The notes under the pieces were generated by a model, which made no database searches, was not told the DNA's origin, and saw only the letters and a list, made by a program, of their open reading frames with translations. Both the position numbers and the translations under genes were made by a program. A DNA stretch of 41,541 nt from Bacteroides sp. (GTDB lineage Bacteria; Bacteroidota; Bacteroidia; Bacteroidales; Bacteroidaceae): contig DXWV01000067.1 of NCBI GenBank assembly GCA_019416685.1, forward strand, positions 1 to 41,541, read 5' to 3'. Positions 34,327-41,541 of this stretch are shown here, piece by piece. Each line of letters opens with the position of its first letter. Within the stretch, counting starts at the first letter, position 1.

Positions 34327-34409
34327 ACAAAAGTAATACTATAGTGGACTTATTCCAATTCCTTTTCAACATTCGTACAATAAAAATACATCTTGATTGA
34401 GTACATTTG
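34327..34409 (+). promoter_or_regulatory. GH88 operon promoter with candidate HTCS box
   Basis: The -7 box TACATTTG is at 34402-34409. ACAAAAGT begins at 34327, exactly 75 bp upstream, identical to the SusC1 box and at the same distance. The TTTTTAAATAAA element of the other two promoters is not present. The in-frame ATG at 34393 precedes this promoter, so translation must begin further on. Confidence 0.6.
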
Positions 34410-34449
34410 CAATATAACAAAATCACATTTAACAACTGCTTATAAAAAA

Positions 34450-35739
34450 ATGAATAACATGAAAAAGACCCTTGTGCTCTTTGCTTCGCTTGCGGTCGTT
34501 GCTCTTTCATCGTGCAACACTACTCCAAAGGAAGACTATAGCTGGATTAAAAAAGGCATTGACGTAGCTTCTGCACAGCTCAAACTTACAGCTGAAGAAA
34601 TTGCCGACTCAACCAAAATGCCACGTTCCATCTGGACCGGATATGACATGAACTTCCTTTGTCAGCAATTAGAACGAGATTCCCTTACTTTTAAGGATTC
34701 ACTTCGTGCACAGCCTCAGGCATATAAATTAGGAAAACGTCGTCTTTGTGGATTACTCGACTGGACAAGCGGTTTTTTCCCAGGGACGTTATGGTACACT
34801 TATGAACTGACCGGTGATAATGCACTAAAAGCACAAGCTGTTAAATTTACAAATATGCTGAACCCGGTACGTTATTATACGGGTACACATGATCTTGGCT
34901 TTATGATCAATTGTAGCTATGGTAACGCAGAACGTTTATCACCCAATGATACTATCCCCGCCGTAATGGTGGAAACAGCAGAAAATCTTTGTTCACGTTT
35001 TAATGAACCAATCGGTGCAATCCGCTCATGGGATTTCGGAACATGGAATTTCCCGGTTATCATCGACAACATGATGAACCTCGACCTACTGTTTACAGCC
35101 AGCAAAATGACAGGTAATTCCAAATACAAAGATATTGCTATCAAACATGCACAGACTACAATGAAACACCACTTCCGCCCGGATTATACCTGCTGGCATG
35201 TAATCAGCTATAATAATGACGGTACCGTAGAACGCAAACAGACTCATCAAGGCAAAAACGATGATTCTTCATGGGCTCGCGGACAAGCATGGGCAGTATA
35301 TGGATACGTATCCTGCTATCGCGAAACAGGCGACAAAGAATATCTGGATTTTGCTACTAAAATAGCCGATATGATCATGACGCGAGTAAAAACAGATGAT
35401 ACTATACCTTTATGGGATTATGATGCACCCGATGGTAAAGGAACTCCGCGCGATGCTTCAGCAGCTTCTGTGACAGCTTCTGCCCTCATTGAAATGAGTA
35501 CAATGATTCCGGATGGAAAGAAATATCTGGATTATGCAGAGAAAATTCTGAAAAATCTCTCGAGTGATGCTTATCTGGCCAAAGCAGGTGATAACCAGGG
35601 ATTCATTCTGATGCACTCTACCGGTTCACTACCTAATGGTTCGGAAATCGACACTCCGCTGAACTACGCAGACTATTACTATATGGAAGCTTTGAAACGC
35701 TTTATGGATGTAAAAGGAATAGAATATAAGAAGCTGTAA
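34450..35739 (+). CDS. GH88 unsaturated glucuronyl hydrolase
   Basis: Removes the 4,5-unsaturated uronic acid from the non-reducing end of lyase-generated disaccharides by hydration of the double bond. The 429-residue protein has the GH88 signature aspartates D148 (THDLGFMI) and D206 (VIIDNMMNLDLL), corresponding to Asp88 and Asp149 of the Bacillus enzyme. WTSGFFPGTLWYTYELTGD and SSWARGQAWAVYGY are further family motifs of the (alpha/alpha)6 barrel. The signal peptide ends VALSSC (Cys22, followed by NTTPK, not the surface-export type), so a periplasmic lipoprotein is inferred. Corresponds to BT4658. First gene of the PL12-sulfatase-PHP unit. Confidence 0.94.
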   Translation: MNNMKKTLVLFASLAVVALSSCNTTPKEDYSWIKKGIDVASAQLKLTAEEIADSTKMPRSIWTGYDMNFLCQQLERDSLTFKDSLRAQPQAYKLGKRRLCGLLDWTSGFFPGTLWYTYELTGDNALKAQAVKFTNMLNPVRYYTGTHDLGFMINCSYGNAERLSPNDTIPAVMVETAENLCSRFNEPIGAIRSWDFGTWNFPVIIDNMMNLDLLFTASKMTGNSKYKDIAIKHAQTTMKHHFRPDYTCWHVISYNNDGTVERKQTHQGKNDDSSWARGQAWAVYGYVSCYRETGDKEYLDFATKIADMIMTRVKTDDTIPLWDYDAPDGKGTPRDASAASVTASALIEMSTMIPDGKKYLDYAEKILKNLSSDAYLAKAGDNQGFILMHSTGSLPNGSEIDTPLNYADYYYMEALKRFMDVKGIEYKKL

Positions 35740-35743
35740 TAAA

Positions 35744-35851
35744 GTTATAGAATTGTAAGGTCATAAGGTTATAAAGTGACATTTTAAACTTAATAACCCA
35801 ACCCTTCAATATTTAACTTCATAGCCATATAACATTATAACCCTATAACAT
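35744..35851. repeat. Intergenic inverted-repeat element (GTTATA arms) between GH88 and PL12
   Basis: GTTATAGAATTGTAAGG...GGTTATAAAGT on the left is mirrored by ACTTCATAGCCATATAACATTATAACCCTATAAC on the right. The build is the same as at the other intergenic elements, with a different arm word and no ATACCGCATG core. Confidence 0.55.
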
Positions 35852-35862
35852 AAATAATTATC

Positions 35863-37875
35863 ATGTTAAACAAAACATTTAAATTAATCACTCTGCTTGT
35901 TATTGCATGTTTTGCAAGCCGAGTTGGTGCCCAGGAATTGAAAAGCGAAGTATTCTCGCTCCTCAACCTGGATTATCCGGGACTTGAGAAAGTGAAAGCC
36001 CTTCATGAAGAAGGTAAGGATGAGGATGCTGCCAAAGCATTACTTGACTATTATCGGACACGGACCAATGTGAAGAGTCCGGATATCGACCTGCAAAACC
36101 TTAAAATCAGCAAACAGGAACAGAAATGGGCCGACGATGGTTTAGAGCACACTTTCTTTGTACATAAAGGTTATCAACCTTCTTACAACTACGGTAAAGA
36201 CATTAACTGGCAATACTGGCCGGTAAAAGACAATGAATTGCGTTGGCAGTTACACCGTCACAAATGGTTCACTCCGATGGGAAAGGCTTACCGTATCTCT
36301 GGTGACGAAAAGTATGCAAAGGAATGGGCTTTTCAGTATATCGACTGGATTAAGAAGAATCCTCTGACAAAGATGGAAAAAGAACACTACGAACTTGTCA
36401 GTGCAGGTGAAGTGAAAGGAAATGCTGAAAATGTACGCTTTGCATGGCGTCCACTGGAGGTGAGCAACCGTCTGCAAGATCAGACAAGCCAGTTCCTGTT
36501 ATTCCTCCCCTCTTCATCCTTTACTCCTGATTTCCTCACAGAATTCCTTGTAAATTACCACAAGCATGCTGTACATATCCTGAACAACTATTCGGACCAG
36601 GGCAATCACTTATTGTTCGAGGCACAACGTATGATCTATGCAGGAGCTTTCTTCCCCGAATTCAAGGAAGCGGCAGCATGGAGAAAGAGTGGTATCGATA
36701 TACTGAATCGCGAAATTCATGTACAGGTATACGAAGACGGCGGACAGTTTGAACTCGACCCGCATTATCACCTGGCAGCTATTAATATCTTCTGTAAAGC
36801 ATTGCGTATGGCAGATGTGAACGGATTCCGTAATGAATTCCCACAAGGTTATCTGGATACCATCGAATCAATGATTACTTTCTATAGCAATATCTGTTTC
36901 CCTGATTATTCTAATCCTTGTTTCAGCGATGCTAAACTGGGTGACAGACCAGCTGAAATAAACAACTACAAAGACTGGGTAAAAATCTTCCCGAAAAACG
37001 AACAGATACTCTGGTTTGCTACAGAAGGTAAACAAGGAAAGGAACCGGAGAACTTATCAAAAGGTTTCCTGAAATCAGGCTTCTTTACTTTCCGTAATTC
37101 ATGGAATACAGATGCTACAGTGATGGTAGTAAAAGCCGGACCAAAAGCATTCTGGCATTGCCAACCGGATAATGGTACATTTGAGCTTTGGTTTAATGGT
37201 AAAAATCTATTCCCTGACAGTGGTGCATACGTATATGCCGGTGAAGGCGAAGTGATGAAACTACGTAACTGGTTCCGTCAAACAATGGTTCACAACACAC
37301 TGACACTTGATAACAAAACACTGGAGACCACAGAGTCTGTAACCAAACTTTGGCAACCGGAAGGTGACGTACAAATATTGGTAACTGAAAACCCTAGCTA
37401 CAAAGATTTGAAACACCGTCGTTCTGTATTCTTCGTTGACAATAAATATTTTGTGATTGTAGACGAAGCTGTAGGTGCTGCCAAAGGTAAAGTAAATCTG
37501 CACTACCAACTGTGCGAAGGTAAAGTGAACATTGATCCGAAAACAATGACACTTACTTCTGACTTTGAAGGTAACAGTAACGTGAAACTACAGTGCTTTG
37601 CCCCGAAAGGCACAACACTGGAAACAGAAGAAGGATGGCGCTCTACTGCCTATCGTAAACGCGTAGAACGCACCGCCGTAGCCTTCAATGTGAACAAAGA
37701 TAACGAAGAGACCGTACGTTATATTACCATTATCTACCCGACTGAGGACAGCGCCAAAGCCCCCAAACTGTCGGCAAGCTTTAAAAACAAGAAGTTTGAC
37801 GAAGGTGCACTGGAAGTAGAAGTGAAAATTGACGGTAAGAAACAGTCATTAAAATATAAAATCAGCGATGAGTAG
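35863..37875 (+). CDS. hepC: Heparinase III (heparan sulfate lyase, PL12)
   Basis: Cleaves low-sulfated heparan sulfate regions by beta-elimination in the periplasm. The 670-residue protein has a signal peptide (ending SRVGAQ), an (alpha/alpha)5-6 toroid in the first half and a beta-sandwich in the second. It is clearly similar to Pedobacter heparinase III (KGY...YGKDINWQ, WPVKDNELRWQLHRHKW, FVWRPLEVS-like). The expected active-site residues are N248 (DQGNHLLFEAQR), Y302 (DPHYHLAA), H432 (FWHCQPDNGTFE) and H477 (MVHNTLTLDN), each offset by 8 from the Pedobacter numbering. Corresponds to BT4657. Flanked on both sides by repeat elements. Confidence 0.95.
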   Translation: MLNKTFKLITLLVIACFASRVGAQELKSEVFSLLNLDYPGLEKVKALHEEGKDEDAAKALLDYYRTRTNVKSPDIDLQNLKISKQEQKWADDGLEHTFFVHKGYQPSYNYGKDINWQYWPVKDNELRWQLHRHKWFTPMGKAYRISGDEKYAKEWAFQYIDWIKKNPLTKMEKEHYELVSAGEVKGNAENVRFAWRPLEVSNRLQDQTSQFLLFLPSSSFTPDFLTEFLVNYHKHAVHILNNYSDQGNHLLFEAQRMIYAGAFFPEFKEAAAWRKSGIDILNREIHVQVYEDGGQFELDPHYHLAAINIFCKALRMADVNGFRNEFPQGYLDTIESMITFYSNICFPDYSNPCFSDAKLGDRPAEINNYKDWVKIFPKNEQILWFATEGKQGKEPENLSKGFLKSGFFTFRNSWNTDATVMVVKAGPKAFWHCQPDNGTFELWFNGKNLFPDSGAYVYAGEGEVMKLRNWFRQTMVHNTLTLDNKTLETTESVTKLWQPEGDVQILVTENPSYKDLKHRRSVFFVDNKYFVIVDEAVGAAKGKVNLHYQLCEGKVNIDPKTMTLTSDFEGNSNVKLQCFAPKGTTLETEEGWRSTAYRKRVERTAVAFNVNKDNEETVRYITIIYPTEDSAKAPKLSASFKNKKFDEGALEVEVKIDGKKQSLKYKISDE

Positions 37876-38013
37876 TTAGTGATAAGTGATTAGTGATAAG
37901 TGATTAGCCAGCTGCGCTATATACCGCATGGTGTTAATCACTCATCACTGATCACCCATCACTGATCACTAATCACCCATCACTGATCACTAATCACCCA
38001 TCACTAACCACTA
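37876..38013. repeat. Intergenic inverted-repeat element (TAGTGATAAGTGAT arms) between PL12 and sulfatase
   Basis: The left arm is a tandem of TTAGTGATAAGTGA. The centre 37910-37933 contains GCTGCGCTATATACCGCATG. The right arm holds near-identical tandem units of about 21 bp (CATCACTGATCACTAATCACC) complementary to the left. The core matches those at 5161-5184 (inverted) and 13391-13414. Confidence 0.8.
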
Positions 38014-38027
38014 AATAACTGGTCATT

Positions 38028-39635
38028 ATGAAAAGCAATTCCTCTCAACTCATCCTTCCACTTGCTGCACTGACTCTTGCCTCGTGCGCAGAAAAAAGGG
38101 AAGAACCTAAGCGCCCTAACATCATTTTCATGATGACGGACGATCATACCACACAAGCCATGTCATGCTATGGCGGTAATCTTATCCAGACTCCGAATAT
38201 GGACCGCATTGCCAATGAAGGTATCCGCTTCGACAACTGCTATGCAGTCAATGCACTCTCCGGTCCATCCCGTGCCTGTATCCTGACAGGTAAATTCAGC
38301 CATGAAAACGGATTTACTGACAATGCAAGTACTTTTAACGGTGATCAGCAGACTTTTCCAAAACTACTGCAACAGGCCGGATATCAGACTGCTATGATCG
38401 GCAAATGGCATCTTATCACCGCCCCCCAAGGCTTCGACTTCTGGAGCATTTTGAGCGGGCAACATGAACAAGGTGATTATTACAACCCGGATTTTCTTGA
38501 AATGGGTAAACCTATTGTCGAGAAAGGATATGCCACAGATATTATCACAGACAAAGCAATAAACTTTCTTGAACACCGCGATAAATCAAAACCTTTCTGC
38601 ATGATGTATCATCAGAAAGCGCCTCATCGCAACTGGATGCCTGCTCCCCGGCATCTGGGTATATTCAATAATACAATATTCCCTGAACCTGCCAACCTTT
38701 TCGACGATTACGAAGGACGTGGACGTGCAGCACGTGAACAGGATATGTCTATCGAACATACATTAACTAACGATTGGGATCTGAAACTACTCACACGTGC
38801 CGAAATGCTGAAAGATACTACCAACCGTTTGTACAGCGTATACAAACGCATGCCAGCAGAAGTACAGGACAAATGGGATTCAGTCTACGCACAACGTATT
38901 GCCGAGTATCACAAAGGAAACTTAAAAGGAAAAGCACTTATCAGCTGGAAATATCAGCAATACATGCGTGATTATCTGGCAACAGTACTTGCGGTAGATG
39001 AGAATATCGGACGCCTGATGAACTATCTGGAAGAGATAGGAGAACTGGATAACACAATCATCGTCTATACTTCGGATCAAGGTTTCTTCCTGGGTGAACA
39101 TGGCTGGTTTGACAAACGCTTTATGTATGAAGAATGCCAGCGTATGCCACTGATAATCCGTTTCCCAAAAGGTATCAAAGCAGGAAGTACAAGTAGCGCA
39201 ATCAGCATGAATGTAGACTTTGCTCCTACTTTCCTTGATTATGCAGGAGCAAATATACCTTCGGATATACAAGGTAAATCTCTGAAACCGATCCTGGACA
39301 ATGCAGGAAAAACTCCGGCAGACTGGCGCCAAGCTGCCTATTATCATTATTATGAATATCCGGCAGAACACTCTGTGAAACGTCACTACGGCATTCGTAC
39401 ACAAGACTTCAAACTAATTCATTTCTACAATGACATCAACGAATGGGAAATGTATGACATGAAAGCAGACCCACGTGAAATGAATAATGTATTTGATAAA
39501 CCGGAGTATGCAGAGAAGCAAAAAGAACTCATGCAGCTATTGAAAGATACACAGAAACAATATAATGATACTGATCCGGAAGAGAAAGTAAAAGAACTCT
39601 TCAAAGGAGACAGACGAATGATGCACAACAGGTGA
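38028..39635 (+). CDS. S1 sulfatase, GlcNAc-6-O-sulfatase type (S1_11, BT4656-like)
   Basis: Removes the 6-O-sulfate of glucosamine residues from heparan fragments. The 535-residue protein has a Ser-type formylglycine site S78-G-P-S-R82 followed by ACILTG, metal ligands in MMTDDHTTQAMSCYG and YTSDQGFFLGEHGW, and MIGKWHL. The signal peptide ends LTLASC (Cys20, followed by AEKREE), so it is a lipoprotein. Family assignment rests on similarity to the well-known GNS-type sulfatase of Bacteroides and on its position after GH88 and PL12, as for BT4656. Substrate specificity is inferred. It needs an anaerobic maturase encoded elsewhere. Confidence 0.9.
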   Translation: MKSNSSQLILPLAALTLASCAEKREEPKRPNIIFMMTDDHTTQAMSCYGGNLIQTPNMDRIANEGIRFDNCYAVNALSGPSRACILTGKFSHENGFTDNASTFNGDQQTFPKLLQQAGYQTAMIGKWHLITAPQGFDFWSILSGQHEQGDYYNPDFLEMGKPIVEKGYATDIITDKAINFLEHRDKSKPFCMMYHQKAPHRNWMPAPRHLGIFNNTIFPEPANLFDDYEGRGRAAREQDMSIEHTLTNDWDLKLLTRAEMLKDTTNRLYSVYKRMPAEVQDKWDSVYAQRIAEYHKGNLKGKALISWKYQQYMRDYLATVLAVDENIGRLMNYLEEIGELDNTIIVYTSDQGFFLGEHGWFDKRFMYEECQRMPLIIRFPKGIKAGSTSSAISMNVDFAPTFLDYAGANIPSDIQGKSLKPILDNAGKTPADWRQAAYYHYYEYPAEHSVKRHYGIRTQDFKLIHFYNDINEWEMYDMKADPREMNNVFDKPEYAEKQKELMQLLKDTQKQYNDTDPEEKVKELFKGDRRMMHNR

Positions 39636-39639
39636 AAAG

Positions 39640-39795
39640 ATTAGACGATTGGACAATTGACGATTTACGATTGATATTTCCTCTTTCAGAAGAATAATCC
39701 TAATTGTAAATTGTCTAATCGTAAATCTCTCCGTTGCCTTATATATAAACAAAGTAATTTCAATCGTAATTTGTAAATCGTCTAATCGTAAATAT
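39640..39795. repeat. Intergenic repeat element (GATTAGACGATTTACGAT arms)
   Basis: AGATTAGACGATTGG...GACGATTTACGATTGA near the left end is mirrored by TCAATCGTAATTTGTAAATCGTCTAATCGT at the right. A second right-type unit (CTAATTGTAAATTGTCTAATCGTAAAT) lies inside. The last 42 bases (39754-39795) match the mutS2 leader at 163-204 in 36 of 42 positions. Confidence 0.65.
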
Positions 39796-39799
39796 TATT

Positions 39800-41428
39800 A
39801 TGGACAGAAGAAGTTTTCTTAAAAACACAGGTTGGTCCTTCTTGGGACTGGCTGCATCCGGTAGCCTGCTCGGTGCTTGTGCAACGGGTAGCAAAGATGC
39901 TAAAAAAATCATGCCATCAGCAAGTAACCTTAAAATGTACTGGGGTGACTTACATAATCACTGTAACATCACCTATGGACATGGTGATATGCGCGATGCT
40001 TTTGAAGCAGCAAAAGAACAACTGGACTTTGTATCAGTGACTCCACATGCTATGTGGCCGGATATTCCCGGAGCTGATGATCCTCGTTTGAAATGGGTGA
40101 TAGACTACCACACAGGTGCTTTCAAACGTTTGCGTGAAGGTAACTATGACAAATACGTCGCTATGACGAAAGAGTATAATAAGGAAGGAGAATTCCTTAC
40201 TTTTACGGGATACGAATGCCATAGTATGGCACACGGTGACCACGTGGCACTGTGGCATGACATTGATGTACCACTCGTTGAGTGTACTTCCGTACAAGAG
40301 TGGAAAGAGAAACTAAAAAATGAGAAGGTATTTATCACCCCGCACCATATGGGTTATCAAGGTGGATACCGTGGATACAACTGGGATTGTTTCACAGAAG
40401 GAGATCAGACTCCGTTCGTTGAAATGTATTCTCGTCACGGATTGGCAGAGAGTGACCAGGGAGACTATAACTACCTGCATGATATGGGACCACGCCAGTG
40501 GGAAGGAACCGTACAGTACGGATTGGATCGCGACAATAAGTTTGGTATCATGTGTTCAACAGACCAACATTCAGGCTATCCGGGTAGCTATGGTGACGGA
40601 CGCATCGGTGTACTGGCTCCTTCACTGACTCGTGATGCTATCTGGGATGCTCTGAAAAGCCGTCATGTATGTGGTGCAACCGGTGATAAAATAAAAATTG
40701 ACTTCCGCCTGAATGATGCATTCATGGGAGACGTAGTACGTGGCAACAGCCGCCGTATCTACGTAAACGTAGAAGGTGAAAGCTGCATTGACTATGTAGA
40801 TATTGTGAAAAACGGACAATGCATTGCTCGTCTGAATGGTCCGCTAACTCCGATAATGCCCAAAGATGGTACTGTACACTGTAAAGTGAAAGTAGACTTT
40901 GGCTGGAATCGCGAAGAGAAATATGTGCACTGGCAAGGTAAACTCGCAGTGAATAAAGGACGTATCGTGAGCGTAACCCCCTGTTTCCGCGGTGCTGCAT
41001 TTACTTCTCCGCAAGAAGGCGAAACTGAATTCCATACACATGTAAATCGTATTCTTTCTGCCAATGAGAAGGAGACAGAACTCGATATGTACTCCAGCAA
41101 AAATCCAAACGTAACTACTCCCGCTATGCAGGCTGTGATTCTTGAACTGGAAATGCCCAAAGACGGAGTCTTGACTGCAGAATTCAACGGCAAGAAATTT
41201 GAGCATACTTTAGGCGAATTGCTCGAAGGTTCACGTTCTCACTTCATGATAGGCTGGTTGAGTGAAGCCATTCTTTTCAATCGCGCAATGCCCGAAAGCT
41301 GCTATACAGTAGAGCACTTTATGGAAGACAAAGAGCCACAGAAGGATACGGATTATTACTATGTCCGGGTTCGTCAACGCGATCAGCAGTGGGCATGGAG
41401 TTCACCGATATGGGCGGAGAGAGTTTAA
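39800..41428 (+). CDS. Tat-exported lipoprotein with PHP-type metal-dependent hydrolase fold (DUF3604-like)
   Basis: A 542-residue protein of unknown substrate. The N-terminus MDRRSFLKNTGWSFLGLAAS is a Tat signal, and LLGAC gives a lipid-bearing Cys27. The PHP metal motifs appear in order: GDLHNH (D50, H52, H54), VTPHAMW, TGYECHSMAHGDH, ITPHHM, EMYSRHG and CSTDQHSG; these could hold a di- or trinuclear metal site. The last 190 residues are beta-rich. Tat export suggests the protein folds and loads metal before crossing the membrane. It is last in the GH88-PL12-sulfatase run, 164 bp after the sulfatase, so phosphoesterase- or sulfatase-like action on heparan fragments is a reasonable guess only. 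It is not among the standard enzymes of this pathway. Confidence 0.8.
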   Translation: MDRRSFLKNTGWSFLGLAASGSLLGACATGSKDAKKIMPSASNLKMYWGDLHNHCNITYGHGDMRDAFEAAKEQLDFVSVTPHAMWPDIPGADDPRLKWVIDYHTGAFKRLREGNYDKYVAMTKEYNKEGEFLTFTGYECHSMAHGDHVALWHDIDVPLVECTSVQEWKEKLKNEKVFITPHHMGYQGGYRGYNWDCFTEGDQTPFVEMYSRHGLAESDQGDYNYLHDMGPRQWEGTVQYGLDRDNKFGIMCSTDQHSGYPGSYGDGRIGVLAPSLTRDAIWDALKSRHVCGATGDKIKIDFRLNDAFMGDVVRGNSRRIYVNVEGESCIDYVDIVKNGQCIARLNGPLTPIMPKDGTVHCKVKVDFGWNREEKYVHWQGKLAVNKGRIVSVTPCFRGAAFTSPQEGETEFHTHVNRILSANEKETELDMYSSKNPNVTTPAMQAVILELEMPKDGVLTAEFNGKKFEHTLGELLEGSRSHFMIGWLSEAILFNRAMPESCYTVEHFMEDKEPQKDTDYYYVRVRQRDQQWAWSSPIWAERV

Positions 41429-41441
41429 ATTGTATAATGTA

Positions 41442-41495
41442 CTTTTCTTTCGCCTTGATGCGAAAGAAAAGATACCAAAAGAAAGAATCAAGGCT
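41442..41495 (+). terminator. Hairpin after the PHP-domain gene, probable dispersed repeat
   Basis: CTTTTCTTTCGC (41442-41453) pairs perfectly with GCGAAAGAAAAG (41460-41471) around a 6-nt loop. An overlapping pair, GCCTTGAT (41452-41459) with ATCAAGGC (41488-41495), could form an alternative fold. It lies 13 bp after the stop codon. From memory this sequence, running into AAGGGGCTCG at the window end, resembles a multicopy Bacteroides intergenic repeat. Confidence 0.65.
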
Positions 41496-41541
41496 GCATT
41501 TTTTCTCCTACTCACTTCCTTCGTTCCGCTAAAGGGGCTCG

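Noticed and set aside
33848..34510. Minus-strand open frame of 220 codons over the SusD2 end
   Set aside because: It overlaps conserved SusD sequence, a hairpin and the GH88 promoter; the composition is Cys/Leu/Phe-rich in the manner of an antisense reading.
37876..38013. Tandem units of about 21 bp that could suggest a small CRISPR array
   Set aside because: Units are directly adjacent without spacers, are complementary to the left arm, and there are no cas genes; this is an inverted-repeat intergenic element.

Overview
The window looks like a chromosomal segment of a gut Bacteroides-type organism (Bacteroidales). The basis is AT-leaning DNA, SusC/SusD pairs, a hybrid two-component system, Ser-type sulfatases, lipoproteins with acidic residues after the lipid-bearing cysteine, and many promoters matching the Bacteroides -7 box TAnnTTTG. 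I do not assign a species.

Left part (1-17 kb), mostly housekeeping: the 5' end of a tRNA-Ser (minus), mutS2, corA, a single-chain Fe-S L-serine dehydratase, two PepSY-like secreted proteins (minus), then a minus-strand pair made of an S1 sulfatase and a heparin lyase I (PL13). These are followed by two small envelope proteins (minus), a clade-3 catalase (plus), a TrkH/TrkA-type potassium uptake pair (minus) and a TrpB2-type tryptophan synthase beta chain (plus).

Right part (17-41.5 kb), a heparin/heparan sulfate utilisation locus, all on the plus strand: SusC1-SusD1, terminator, HTCS sensor-regulator, surface glycan-binding lipoprotein, SusC2-SusD2, hairpin, GH88 unsaturated glucuronyl hydrolase, PL12 heparinase III, GlcNAc-6-O-sulfatase-like S1 sulfatase, and a Tat-type lipoprotein with a PHP metal-hydrolase fold that is not a recognised part of such pathways. 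The inferred scheme is cleavage by PL13, import through the SusCD pairs, periplasmic depolymerisation by PL12, desulfation by the two S1 sulfatases and release of the unsaturated uronic acid by GH88. A 2-O-sulfatase is not seen here. The order from HTCS to the sulfatase matches what I recall of the B. thetaiotaomicron heparin locus (BT4663 to BT4656), except that no second PL12 lies between the HTCS and the binding protein and an extra SusCD pair sits upstream.

The most useful signals beyond the genes are these. (1) The promoters of SusC1, the binding protein and GH88 each carry ACAAAA(G/T)T exactly 75 bp upstream of the TAnnTTTG box. Two of them also share TTTTTAAATAAA exactly 51 bp upstream. 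This is a strong candidate HTCS operator. (2) A set of intergenic elements has locus-specific inverted simple-repeat arms, and three of them share a core of about 24 bp. (3) A perfect 34-bp inverted repeat lies upstream of the locus. (4) The PHP-fold Tat lipoprotein sits at the end of the degradation operon. (5) A candidate heparan N-sulfatase is encoded beside PL13.
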